Source: an uncultured Muribaculum sp. | GTDB lineage: Bacteria; Bacteroidota; Bacteroidia; Bacteroidales; Muribaculaceae | Assembly: GCA_910589555.1 (NCBI GenBank) | Contig: CAJUTE010000070.1 | Span: 1 to 11,194 of the forward strand | DNA: 11,194 bases | Direction of reading: 5' to 3' | Made by a program: the position numbers and the translations under genes | Shown here: piece by piece, positions 1-6,425 of the stretch | Layout: every line of letters begins with the position of its first letter | Numbering within the stretch: position 1 is the stretch's first letter | The notes under the pieces: model-generated | The model's input: the letters and a program-made list of their open reading frames with translations, nothing else | Database searches by the model: none | What the model was told of the DNA's origin: nothing

Positions 1-1
1 G

Positions 2-67
2 AAGCAGATGGAGTCGCCCGAAGTACACTTCGCTAAGTTTCAGAAAATGATCTGGGAGACTGCTTGA
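2..67 (+). CDS. C-terminal end of an unidentified protein (partial)
   Basis: An open frame enters from the left edge and ends at a TGA at 65-67. It gives 21 residues ending in FQKMIWETA. It would be convergent with ribF, whose stop lies 76 bases further on. The peptide looks like ordinary protein sequence with mixed charged and aromatic residues, but it is too short to name a family. The minus strand here also has a short open stretch, so the assignment is tentative. Confidence 0.4.
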   Translation, partial: KQMESPEVHFAKFQKMIWETA

Positions 68-143
68 AATTGGCTCAGTGCACAAGTCACCAACACGAAG
101 CCGCCATCGTTGTCGGGCTCGGGGATCCCGTCACATCCTCCAT

Positions 144-1073
144 TCAATCCGCGTTGATTGTCTTGGCGGTTTCTGCATCAAGGGTCAGTTGATGGCGAAG
201 CTCGTCGAGGGAATCGAAGCGGCGTTCTTTGCGTAGAAATTTTATGAATTCCAGTTCCACGGTCTCGCCATAAATGGAGCCGTGGAAGCCTATTATGTGA
301 GCCTCGATGCTTTTCGGTGCCGTAGGGGAGTCCACCGTGGGGCGATGACCTATATTCACCATTGCAGGATATACTGAGCCGTCTGATAGATGCGCTCTTA
401 CGGCATATACCCCGTTTGCCGGCACAAGCCGCCGGGGACTTGATGGCAGAATATTGGCGGTGGGAAACCCGATGGTGCGTCCCAGCTCTTTACCATGCAC
501 CACTGTGCCCGACAGGCGGTAGCGATAACCGAGCATCACATTGGCAGGAGTGATATCGCCATTAAGGAGCAATTTGCGTATCACCGACGAGCTTATTTTA
601 TCCCCTGAGCCGTCGCGGTATTCCCCTGCATGGAATATCTTTACTCCGGCACGTTCCCCCAATGCGTCATATTCGGCTTCCTCCGTGGGGTGGTCATGTC
701 CGAAATGATTGTTGAATCCGAGCACCAATGCCCTGACATTGTAGTCGTCACGCAGCATTTTCAGGAAATCAAATGCCGACATACGCCGCAACTCGTCGTC
801 AAACGGGAGCATGATAATCCCCTCGATTGACGTCGCGGCAAGGTGGCGGCACCGTTCATCGGGGGTGGTGAGCATTGAAGGCGCCTCCTTGGGATGGATG
901 AGGTCGCGGGGATGGTTGGCAAATGTCACTACTACCGGCGATAGATTGAGCCGGTTGCCGTGGGTGATGAGCGTGTCGATGAGGTGGCGGTGCCCTGTGT
1001 GGACCCCGTCAAACATTCCTATCGCCGCTATACGCGGCGTTCTGATATCGCCTCGTTCTATTGTAGATGTCAT
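144..1073 (-). CDS. ribF: Bifunctional riboflavin kinase / FAD synthetase (RibF)
   Basis: This cytoplasmic enzyme phosphorylates riboflavin to FMN and then adenylates FMN to FAD. The 309-residue length is normal for bacterial RibF. The N-terminal FMN adenylyltransferase domain (about residues 12-180) has the nucleotidyltransferase motif FDGVHTGHR at 21-29 and the ISSSVIRKLL segment at 160-169. The C-terminal riboflavin kinase domain (about 183-305) has HGKELGRTIGFPTANI at 193-208, NGVYAV at 220-225 and the IGHRPTV segment at 241-247. The segment GFNNHFGHDH at 119-128 corresponds to a stretch usually nearer to GYDHRFGHNR, a modest deviation. The start is placed at the only ATG close to the upstream promoter, about ten bases after its -7 box. 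The gene stands alone with its own promoter. Confidence 0.96.
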   Translation of the reverse strand: MTSTIERGDIRTPRIAAIGMFDGVHTGHRHLIDTLITHGNRLNLSPVVVTFANHPRDLIHPKEAPSMLTTPDERCRHLAATSIEGIIMLPFDDELRRMSAFDFLKMLRDDYNVRALVLGFNNHFGHDHPTEEAEYDALGERAGVKIFHAGEYRDGSGDKISSSVIRKLLLNGDITPANVMLGYRYRLSGTVVHGKELGRTIGFPTANILPSSPRRLVPANGVYAVRAHLSDGSVYPAMVNIGHRPTVDSPTAPKSIEAHIIGFHGSIYGETVELEFIKFLRKERRFDSLDELRHQLTLDAETAKTINAD

Positions 1074-1081
1074 TGTTGGTG

Positions 1082-1114
1082 CAAAGATACGAATAAGTCG
1101 AGAGCAAAGCCAAA
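1082..1114 (-). promoter_or_regulatory. Bacteroidetes-type promoter of ribF
   Basis: On the minus strand, TTTG (1111-1114) is followed by 21 bases and then TATCTTTG (1082-1089). This fits the Bacteroides consensus TTTG-N19-21-TAnnTTTG. The ribF start codon lies only 8 bases downstream of the -7 box, so the transcript would have almost no leader. Confidence 0.72.
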
Positions 1115-1147
1115 TTTATTTGGACTTTGCCGAGCGGAAGTATCTTC

Positions 1148-1207
1148 GGCGCGGTCTGTATGACCGAAATAGCTTAGCCCGGCATATAGCGTCAGCGCAA
1201 TGCCGGG
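1148..1207 (-). repeat. 60-base repeat unit, inverted copy 1
   Basis: Read on the minus strand, this unit matches the plus-strand unit at 1297-1356 at 49 of 60 positions without gaps (hand alignment). It starts with a hairpin, CCCGGCAT paired with ATGCCGGG around a 14-base loop, then has a shared GCTAAGCT stretch and a second hairpin CGGTC/GACCG. The heads of the two copies face each other across 89 bases. Confidence 0.7.
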
Positions 1208-1296
1208 AAAATGGATCCGAAATTTAATTAAGCTCTGTAAGAGCGATACAATTGTATCGTTCCTACGGAACTCAAAATGGGGTTGGTATCACGATA

Positions 1297-1356
1297 CCCA
1301 GCATTCCGCTGGCGCTACATACTGGGCTAAGCTCTTGCGGTCATACTGACCGCATC
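1297..1356 (+). repeat. 60-base repeat unit, inverted copy 2
   Basis: This is the partner of the minus-strand unit at 1148-1207. Its first stem is CCCAG/CTGGG where the other copy has CCCGG/CCGGG, so an A-T pair has been replaced by G-C with both partners changed. That is the signature of a selected or recently selected hairpin. The second hairpin here is the longer TGCGGTCA/TGACCGCA. Confidence 0.7.
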
Positions 1357-1491
1357 TCCACCACGAATCCGAAAGGATTCATCCATGTTTAGCCGGGTGC
1401 CGAGCGTAGCGAGACGCCCGGAAAGCGAATTATTAATGATTGATTCTGAAAGAATCATCAGCCCGACACCCTTTCTGCCGATATCACACGC

Positions 1492-1526
1492 AAAAGAGCG
1501 TTACCCGATCAAAACGGGCAACGCTC
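1492..1526 (-). terminator. Intrinsic terminator of the PepSY-like lipoprotein gene
   Basis: On the minus strand, GAGCGTT then CCCG pairs with CGGG then AACGCTC around a 7-base loop, with one internal mismatch, and is followed by TTTTG. It lies about 24 bases past the stop of the lipoprotein gene. The plus-strand side has no T run, so it acts in the minus direction only. Confidence 0.75.
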
Positions 1527-1549
1527 CTTGCAATATCAATCAGCTAAGA

Positions 1550-2086
1550 TTATTTTATTACGGTCGACGGGCGTATGTCGATGTCGGTGTCGCGTTCGGC
1601 TTTGATGAAATTGCCGTCGGCGTCGAAATATACGTCCATGTCGTACTGTCCGCGCTGCTCCACGTCAAAGATGTAGAAAGAGTCGCTTGCACGCTCGTAG
1701 TAATCGATGTCGTCAATCGCCCACTCTCCGTATTCCGAACCGTAGAATGCCGTCATGATGTCGGCGGGAACATTGGTGTAGGGTGCCTCGTAGTCGATTT
1801 CGGTCATAACCCATTGTCCCTCTTTGGAGAACCACACCTCATATTCGTCGCCCATCTTGTCGAATTCTGCCACGCGATAGTTATTGTGGCGTGTCTCCCA
1901 CTCGGCATCTACGTTGGGATATAGCTTATTCAGCTCGTTAACGAAATCGGTAGTGGGGGTGAAGTCGTGGTCATCATCATCGCTACAGGATGTAAGATAG
2001 ACCGCGGCGCTTGACGATAAAAGAAGTGCTGCGAGTAACTTGGTGGATTTCAGTAAGTTCATGTGCAAAGTTTTTTTAGTTTTCAT
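1550..2086 (-). CDS. PepSY-like domain lipoprotein
   Basis: This is a secreted lipoprotein, probably attached to the outer membrane. A lysine-rich start and hydrophobic stretch lead to the lipobox LTSC with the cysteine at residue 34. The run SDDDD directly after it resembles the Bacteroidetes signal for surface export of lipoproteins. The mature part contains two repeats of the pattern typical of the Bacteroidetes PepSY-like (beta-lactamase-inhibitor-like) family: first around residues 47-97 (FVNELNKLYPNVDAEWE, then VWFSKEGQWVMTEIDY), then around 105-170 (FDVEQRGQYDMDVYFDADGN). The binding partner is unknown for most of this family. A second in-frame ATG at residue 9 (codon at 2060-2062) would give a cleaner signal peptide and is an alternative start. 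No consensus promoter was seen just upstream. A terminator follows the stop. Confidence 0.88.
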   Translation of the reverse strand: MKTKKTLHMNLLKSTKLLAALLLSSSAAVYLTSCSDDDDHDFTPTTDFVNELNKLYPNVDAEWETRHNNYRVAEFDKMGDEYEVWFSKEGQWVMTEIDYEAPYTNVPADIMTAFYGSEYGEWAIDDIDYYERASDSFYIFDVEQRGQYDMDVYFDADGNFIKAERDTDIDIRPSTVIK

Positions 2087-2176
2087 AATTCAGCAGTTAT
2101 AACAATATATATCAGAGGATAGTTCTGACGTTATTTTGTTTTAACATTGTGATAATCTTTGCATTAAAGAAATCCC

Positions 2177-3106
2177 TTATGAAAACAGCGGGGTCGACAG
2201 GTAGCGTTCGCCGGTGTCGGGGAGAATGACCACGATTGTTTTGCCGGCGTTCTCTTCGCGTTGGGCGAGCGAGATGGCTGCGTAGAGGGCAGCTCCGGAT
2301 GATATGCCGGCGAGCAATCCCTCTTCTTTTGCCAACAGACGCGCTCCTTGGAATGCTTCATCGTTGGTCACGGTGACTACGCTGTCGACAATTTCCTGAT
2401 TGTAGTTGCGGGGCACGAATCCGGCTCCGATGCCCTGTATCTTGTGTGGACCGGGTTTGCCGCCCGACAGCACGGGCGAGTCGGCGGGTTCTACCGCTAC
2501 CACCTTTATTGCGGGATTGTGGCGTTTCAAAGCCGCTCCGGTTCCTGAAACGGTTCCTCCGGTTCCGACACCTGCGACGAGGATATTGACCGTGCCTTCC
2601 GTGTCGCGCCATATCTCTTCGGCAGTGGTTTTGACATGGGCTTCGGGGTTGGAGGGGTTGTTGAACTGTTGGAGAATCACGGCTCCGGGTGTTGAGTCGC
2701 GAAGCTCCTCAGCACGTTTTATGGCACCGCTCATCCCTTCGGATCCCGGAGTGAGTATGAGTTCGGCTCCGTAGGCTTTGAGCAGATTACGGCGTTCCTG
2801 GCTCATTGTTTCGGGCATTGTGAGGATTACTTTGTAACCTTTCAGCGAACCTACCCATGCAAGTCCTATGCCGGTGTTGCCGCTTGTGGGCTCGATGATG
2901 ACCGCGCCGGGCTTGAGTATGCCGTTTTTTTCAGCATCCTCGATCATGGAGAGTGCCGCGCGGTCTTTGACGCTTCCGCCGGGATTGAATGATTCGATTT
3001 TCACAAGCAGCCGGGCTTTCAGGTCTTTTGCACGTTCGATGTTTACTGCTTCGAGCAGCGGTGTATTGCCGATCAGCTCGATGAGTGAGGTGTAAATTTG
3101 TGCCAT
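2177..3106 (-). CDS. cysK: Cysteine synthase A (O-acetylserine sulfhydrylase)
   Basis: This PLP-dependent cytoplasmic enzyme makes cysteine from O-acetylserine and sulfide. With the start chosen here it has 309 residues, the usual length. The PLP lysine is K47 in GGSVKDR. PTSGNTG (73-79) binds the substrate carboxylate, GTGGT (181-185) binds the cofactor phosphate, and GIGAGFVP (225-232) and GISSGAA (268-274) are typical of CysK. The open frame extends 21 codons further upstream, but those codons overlap a hairpin and have no family resemblance. The internal ATG at 3104-3106 gives the standard start (MAQIYTSLIELIGNTPL). It lies between purB upstream and the PepSY lipoprotein gene downstream, all in one direction, but the gaps suggest separate units. 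Confidence 0.96.
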   Translation of the reverse strand: MAQIYTSLIELIGNTPLLEAVNIERAKDLKARLLVKIESFNPGGSVKDRAALSMIEDAEKNGILKPGAVIIEPTSGNTGIGLAWVGSLKGYKVILTMPETMSQERRNLLKAYGAELILTPGSEGMSGAIKRAEELRDSTPGAVILQQFNNPSNPEAHVKTTAEEIWRDTEGTVNILVAGVGTGGTVSGTGAALKRHNPAIKVVAVEPADSPVLSGGKPGPHKIQGIGAGFVPRNYNQEIVDSVVTVTNDEAFQGARLLAKEEGLLAGISSGAALYAAISLAQREENAGKTIVVILPDTGERYLSTPLFS

Positions 3107-3139
3107 TTTAGTGTGTTGTTTATATATGTTGGAAAACAG

Positions 3140-3185
3140 TGACGGACGCTCTACCGCCTGGTGTTCCATGGTAAAACGTCCGTCA
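3140..3185 (-). promoter_or_regulatory. Stem-loop between purB and cysK
   Basis: A perfect 9-base inverted repeat, TGACGGACG (3140-3148) and CGTCCGTCA (3177-3185), encloses a smaller TACC/GGTA pair. Read on the minus strand it lies about 38 bases after the purB stop and 33 bases before the cysK start. Only a short T run follows it (CTGTTTTCC), so it could be a weak terminator for purB or an attenuator/leader structure for cysK. A near-consensus -7 box (TACATTTTG, 3184-3192 on the minus strand) overlaps its upstream edge, which leaves open that the hairpin is in the cysK leader. Confidence 0.5.
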
Positions 3186-3222
3186 AAATGTAAAAGTTTG
3201 CGTTATGTGGCGCTATGCCGTA

Positions 3223-4566
3223 TTAGTATCCGGTATAGGAGTGGGGAGTGATCTTTTTCAGCTCCTCCTTGACTGCGTCGGTCACGTTGAGTGTGTCGAT
3301 GAACGCTGCGATGCTCTCGGCGGTCACTGTGGTGTTGACGCGTGTCAGCTCCTTGAGGGTTTCGTAGGGCTTGGGATAGCCTTCACGGCGCAGGATGGTC
3401 TGGATTGCTTCGGCTACCACGTTCCACATATTGTCGAGGTCGCGGTTGATAGCCTCTTCGTTGAGAAGGAGCTTGTTGAGCCCTTTCAGCGTTGAGCTGA
3501 ATGCGATGAGGATGTGGGCGAGGGGCACACCGATGTTACGCAGCACTGTCGAGTCGGTCAAGTCGCGCTGAAGACGTGACACCGGCAGCTTGGTGGCGAG
3601 ATGGTCGAGCAGAGCGTTGGCGATGCCGAGGTTGCCTTCCGAGTTCTCGAAGTCGATGGGGTTCACCTTGTGGGGCATTGCCGATGAACCTACCTCGCCG
3701 GCTTTGATCTTCTGCTTGAAATATTCCATCGAGATGTATTGCCAGAAGTCTTTGTCGAGGTCGAGGATGATGGTGTTGATGCGGCGCAATGCGTCGAACA
3801 ATGCCGCAAGGTTGTCGTAGTTTGAAATCTGTGTGGTGTACTCCTCACGCTCGATGCCGAGCTTCTCCATGAGGAATTTTTTACCAAACGCGCGCCAGTC
3901 GATGTTGGGGTAAGCGATGAGGTGGGCGTTGAAATTGCCTGTGGCGCCGCCGAATTTTCCACTGATAGGGGTTGCGTCGAGAAGCTTTATCTGTTGGCGT
4001 AGACGATAGGTGAACACGCGTATCTCTTTGCCGAGACGGGTGGGCGATGCGGGCTGTCCGTGGGTCTTTGCGAGCATGGGCAGCTCCTGCCATTCGTCGG
4101 CACGGTTTTCGAGGTGCTCCACGAGCTCCATCAGCGCCGGGCGGTAAACCTGGTCAAGGGCTTCCTTGATCGACAAGGGTACGGCAGTGTTGTTGATGTC
4201 CTGCGATGTGAGCCCGAAGTGGATGAATTCCTTATATTGAGAGAGTCCCAGACGGTCAAACTGCTCTTTGATGAAATATTCGACAGCTTTTACGTCGTGG
4301 TTTGTGACTGATTCGATCTCTTTGATCTTCATCGCGTCGTCAGTCGTGAAATCCTGATATATCTTTCGCAATTCCGGGAATACGGTGTGGTCCACCCCTG
4401 CGAGCTGGGGGAGGGAAATCTCGCAAAGAGAGATGAAATATTCCACTTCGACTCTCACGCGATAGCGTATGAGCGCGTACTCTGAAAAATAATTGTCAAG
4501 ACTTGCGCACTTGTTGCGGTAACGTCCGTCAACAGGAGAAATGGCGGTGAGTTGGGTCAGTTGCAT
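3223..4566 (-). CDS. purB: Adenylosuccinate lyase
   Basis: This enzyme of the fumarase/aspartase superfamily acts twice in purine synthesis: it splits SAICAR to AICAR and adenylosuccinate to AMP, releasing fumarate. The 447-residue length and the start AISPVDGRYRNK match the E. coli-type PurB. Visible motifs are TNHDVKAVEYF, HFGLTSQDINNTA, KTHGQPASPTRLGKE and the superfamily signature GSSAMPHKVNPIDFENSEGN, whose flexible loop carries the catalytic serine pair. The frame is open for 33 more codons upstream, but those lack family resemblance and run into the promoter. The ATG at 4564-4566 gives the canonical N-terminus. It is transcribed divergently from the tRNA genes. Confidence 0.96.
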   Translation of the reverse strand: MQLTQLTAISPVDGRYRNKCASLDNYFSEYALIRYRVRVEVEYFISLCEISLPQLAGVDHTVFPELRKIYQDFTTDDAMKIKEIESVTNHDVKAVEYFIKEQFDRLGLSQYKEFIHFGLTSQDINNTAVPLSIKEALDQVYRPALMELVEHLENRADEWQELPMLAKTHGQPASPTRLGKEIRVFTYRLRQQIKLLDATPISGKFGGATGNFNAHLIAYPNIDWRAFGKKFLMEKLGIEREEYTTQISNYDNLAALFDALRRINTIILDLDKDFWQYISMEYFKQKIKAGEVGSSAMPHKVNPIDFENSEGNLGIANALLDHLATKLPVSRLQRDLTDSTVLRNIGVPLAHILIAFSSTLKGLNKLLLNEEAINRDLDNMWNVVAEAIQTILRREGYPKPYETLKELTRVNTTVTAESIAAFIDTLNVTDAVKEELKKITPHSYTGY

Positions 4567-4602
4567 ATTGCTGATATGAGTTGATGAAATGAATGTAGAC
4601 CA

Positions 4603-4610
4603 CAAAATTA
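4603..4610 (-). promoter_or_regulatory. -7 box of the purB promoter
   Basis: The minus strand reads TAATTTTG, a full match to TAnnTTTG, 36 bases before the purB start codon. No clear TTTG is found at the -33 position. The bases just upstream of the box read TTGCG, so TTGCGTAAT (4607-4615, minus strand) overlaps it. That is the same 9-base arm as in the MarR-GNAT palindrome. Confidence 0.55.
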
Positions 4611-4651
4611 CGCAATAAATGTGAGAGAATTGTGATTTTTTTTGCAAAAAG

Positions 4652-4683
4652 TTTGGACATTTCAAAAAATACCCTTAACTTTG
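4652..4683 (+). promoter_or_regulatory. Promoter of the tRNA-Val pair
   Basis: TTTG (4652-4655), a 20-base spacer and TAACTTTG (4676-4683) fully match the Bacteroidetes housekeeping consensus. The first tRNA begins 21 bases after the -7 box. This is the best-matching promoter in the window, as expected for a stable-RNA gene. Confidence 0.85.
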
Positions 4684-4704
4684 CATCGCTTTTACGAAGA
4701 ACAC

Positions 4705-4782
4705 GGGCGTTTAGCTCAGCTGGTTCAGAGCATCTGCCTTACAAGCAGAGGGTCGGGGGTTCGAATCCCTCAACGCCCACCA
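4705..4782 (+). tRNA. tRNA-Val (anticodon UAC), copy 1, with encoded CCA
   Basis: A full cloverleaf can be folded. The acceptor is GGGCGTT/AACGCCC, the D arm GCTC...GAGC, the anticodon stem TCTGC/GCAGA with loop CTTACAA giving anticodon TAC, and the T arm GGGGG/CCCTC around TTCGAAT with one G-T pair. The discriminator A is at 4779, followed by an encoded CCA (4780-4782). A 9-base leader segment (4694-4702) is complementary to the spacer after the gene (4797-4805). Confidence 0.97.
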
Positions 4783-4821
4783 AAATACAGATTCCTGTTC
4801 TTCGTGAAGCAACCGACTTTC

Positions 4822-4896
4822 GGGCGTTTAGCTCAGCTGGTTCAGAGCATCTGCCTTACAAGCAGAGGGTCGGGGGTTCGAATCCCTCAACGCCCA
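4822..4896 (+). tRNA. tRNA-Val (anticodon UAC), copy 2, no encoded CCA
   Basis: The 75-base body is identical to copy 1. The discriminator A at 4896 is followed by CTC rather than CCA, so the 3' end must be completed by tRNA nucleotidyltransferase. The two copies are 42 bases apart (39 after the encoded CCA) and probably share one transcript, which ends at the terminator just downstream. Confidence 0.97.
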
Positions 4897-4899
4897 CTC

Positions 4900-4933
4900 A
4901 AAAAAAAGCTTTCCATCGCGGAAAGCTTTTTTT
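4900..4933. terminator. Bidirectional intrinsic terminator after the tRNA genes
   Basis: A7-GCTTTCC and GGAAAGC-T7 pair around a 5-base loop (ATCGC). It ends the tRNA transcript on the plus strand. Because of the A/T symmetry it can also end the cupin transcript arriving from the minus strand, whose stop is about 70 bases away. A second GC-rich inverted repeat (ATGCC...GGCAT enclosing CCCGCC/GGCGGG, about 4934-4978) lies between it and the cupin gene. Confidence 0.9.
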
Positions 4934-5001
4934 ATGCCCTGCCCGCCCCGCCTTGGTGCAACAGGCGGGAACAGGCATCGGCACACAATCAAAAAGTATT
5001 T

Positions 5002-5340
5002 TCACAAATAGTCTTCTCGATGGGGTGTGAACACATCGATGACTTCTCCGCCCTCGATCACCTCAAAGGAGTGAGGCGTGTTGCCCGGGATCGCGTATGT
5101 GTCGCCGGGACGCATTATTACGTCGATCTTCTCTTCGCCGTCCACTATGAGACGGTATTCGCCTGAGATGACATAGCCGCACTGTTCGTGGGGATGAGTG
5201 TGGAGGGTGGCGAAGTTGCCTTTCACATAGTTCATTTTTGTGACCATTGACTTTTCTCCCACAGCAAGTGAGTCAAGATTTACTCCCTTGAATGTTTTTT
5301 TGAGCGCGTCTTCACGTCGTACAAATACTTTGGTTTTCAT
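5002..5340 (-). CDS. Small single-domain cupin protein
   Basis: This 112-residue protein is essentially one conserved cupin beta-barrel. The first cupin motif is seen as HTHPHEQ (47-53), with the metal-ligand histidines H47 and H49 and a glutamine near the usual glutamate position. The second is PGDTYAIPGNTPH (78-90) with H90. Such proteins bind a metal and are often small-molecule sensors, isomerases or dioxygenase-like, and the substrate cannot be told from sequence. The gene starts 11 bases after the MarR-GNAT stop and is very likely cotranscribed with it. The pair may form a small response unit in which the regulator controls the cupin. Confidence 0.88.
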   Translation of the reverse strand: MKTKVFVRREDALKKTFKGVNLDSLAVGEKSMVTKMNYVKGNFATLHTHPHEQCGYVISGEYRLIVDGEEKIDVIMRPGDTYAIPGNTPHSFEVIEGGEVIDVFTPHREDYL

Positions 5341-5351
5341 ATAATTGAGTA

Positions 5352-6305
5352 TTAGAGTGATAATTCCATTTGTATGTCGCCACGGGCGTATGCCGGATGG
5401 TATTCGGGCAATTCTTTGAATCCGAGTTTACGGTAAAGGGCTATCGCAGGTTTGAGGCGGGTGTTGCTTTCAAGGAAGAGCGTTTTGCCGCCCAGTTCCC
5501 GTGCTCTGTTTATGACCGCGTCGCAAAGTCGGTGTCCTATTCCTTTCCGCCGGATGGAATTGTTGACGGCGAGTTTTGCCAACTCAAAGTCGTAAACCGA
5601 TTCTTCGGGCATGGGGCAGAGCGCGCACACTCCAACGGGGAATCCGTTGTAGAGGGCGACGAATATTTGACCGCCTTTTTCCAGGATATGTTTTTCGGGA
5701 TTTTCCAGGACTTCGATGTCATGCGGCTCGAGCTCCCAATATAGTTCTATCCATTTGCGGTTGAGTTCGTAGAACGCTTTTTTGTATTGAGGCTGATACT
5801 CGATGATCTCCACTTCCGAATGTTCGCGGCTCTCCTTTATTTCCCTGACTCGCTCAAGTATGGATTTGCGTCGGAGGGCTTTCTCCCAATCGGCGATTGC
5901 CGCCCACAGGTCGTTGTCGCACTCAGCCGAGATCTGCTCGACTGCGCGCTCGACATCGCGTAGCTGCGCTATGAGTTCTTGCGAGAGGCTTTTGCCATAT
6001 TCGGTAAGCGTGATGAGCGTGCATCGGCGGTCTGCCTTGTCGTCAATCTCCACGATAAGCTCTGCTGCGATCATTTCCTTAACGATTGTGCTTACTGATG
6101 GGTGGGATTGTCCTATTTCCTTTGCAATTGCGGTGACGCTTTTGGGCTGTTCGTCGGTCAGCGAGTAAAATACAGGAAACCATTTGGGTTTTATTTCAAC
6201 ACCGTAAAGTCCGTATATGCTTGCGGCATCGCGAGTCATTGTTTCTGTCAAGACCCTCAGCCGGCTGCCGATAGCCATTTTGCCTGTGCGTTCAAAGAAA
6301 TCCAT
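5352..6305 (-). CDS. MarR-family regulator fused to a GNAT acetyltransferase
   Basis: Residues 1 to about 150 form a MarR-type winged helix-turn-helix. The recognition part is AIAKEIGQSHPSVSTIVKEM (59-78) and the wing has the DDKADRR pattern (88-94) before LITLTEYGKSL. Residues about 165-317 form a GNAT N-acetyltransferase. Its acetyl-CoA-binding motif is ELAKLAVNNSIRRKGIGHRL (241-260), with the RRKGIG loop, followed by FLESNTRLKPAIALYRKLGF (277-296). This MarR-GNAT fusion is a known bacterial architecture. The acetylated substrate is usually unknown and may be the sensed compound. The gene is followed by the cupin after 11 bases. Its promoter carries a long palindrome, so it probably represses its own operon. 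Confidence 0.93.
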   Translation of the reverse strand: MDFFERTGKMAIGSRLRVLTETMTRDAASIYGLYGVEIKPKWFPVFYSLTDEQPKSVTAIAKEIGQSHPSVSTIVKEMIAAELIVEIDDKADRRCTLITLTEYGKSLSQELIAQLRDVERAVEQISAECDNDLWAAIADWEKALRRKSILERVREIKESREHSEVEIIEYQPQYKKAFYELNRKWIELYWELEPHDIEVLENPEKHILEKGGQIFVALYNGFPVGVCALCPMPEESVYDFELAKLAVNNSIRRKGIGHRLCDAVINRARELGGKTLFLESNTRLKPAIALYRKLGFKELPEYHPAYARGDIQMELSL

Positions 6306-6322
6306 GTGATATATGTATTTAA

Positions 6323-6347
6323 TTGCGTAATTGATTACGCAAAATTA
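6323..6347 (-). promoter_or_regulatory. Promoter and probable MarR operator of the MarR-GNAT/cupin operon
   Basis: A perfect inverted repeat has arms TTGCGTAAT (6323-6331) and ATTACGCAA (6334-6342) around a 2-base centre. It overlaps the downstream end of the -7 box TAATTTTG (minus strand, 6340-6347). A weak -33 match (CTTG, 6368-6371) stands 20 bases further upstream. Size and symmetry fit a MarR dimer site, and the position over the transcription start fits repression. Confidence 0.75.
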
Positions 6348-6400
6348 TGAAGAATTTCGGAACTGTGCAAGTCTCAATAGCTTCTCTCTTGAAAATTAGG

Positions 6401-6408
6401 TAAATTTG
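6401..6408 (+). promoter_or_regulatory. -7 box before the truncated flavoprotein gene
   Basis: TAAATTTG matches TAnnTTTG fully and lies 17 bases before the first ATG of the truncated gene. No TTTG is seen at the proper upstream distance. It is probably the original promoter of that gene, left in place after the gene was cut. Confidence 0.45.
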
Positions 6409-6425
6409 CAGTCTAAATCGGGCAA

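Larger units (their letters stand above)
1129..1457. repeat. Array of short palindromes in the ribF upstream region
   Basis: This gene-free stretch holds about a dozen short inverted repeats almost end to end. Examples are CGGTC/GACCG (1152-1166), CCCGGCAT/ATGCCGGG (1178-1207), GCTCT/AGAGC (1232-1244), the perfect palindrome CGATACAATTGTATCG (1244-1259), TTCC/GGAA (1260-1270), GGTATC/GATACC (1285-1298), TGCGGTCA/TGACCGCA (1336-1354), GAATCC-gaaa-GGATTC (1365-1380), CCGGGTG/CGCCCGG with one G-T pair (1393-1421) and TGATTCT/AGAATCA (1441-1457). No reading frame here looks like a real protein. I recall similar palindrome clusters between genes in Bacteroidales genomes, but I know of no established function. 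It could be a degenerate mobile repeat, a structured RNA or a transcription barrier. Confidence 0.75.

Noticed and set aside
92..145. Short minus-strand peptide directly after the ribF stop (ATG adjoining TGA)
   Set aside because: It has only 17 codons, no family resemblance and no conserved features that can be seen.
1129..1457. CRISPR array
   Set aside because: The palindromes differ from one another and are not separated by regular spacers, and no cas gene is nearby.
1385..1924. A 179-codon plus-strand open frame
   Set aside because: It is antisense to the lipoprotein gene, begins in the palindrome array, runs through the terminator and has no recognisable family features.
4632..5166. 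Long plus-strand open frames across the two tRNA-Val genes
   Set aside because: They contain the repeated translation of the tRNA bodies and cross the promoter and the terminator, so they are chance frames.
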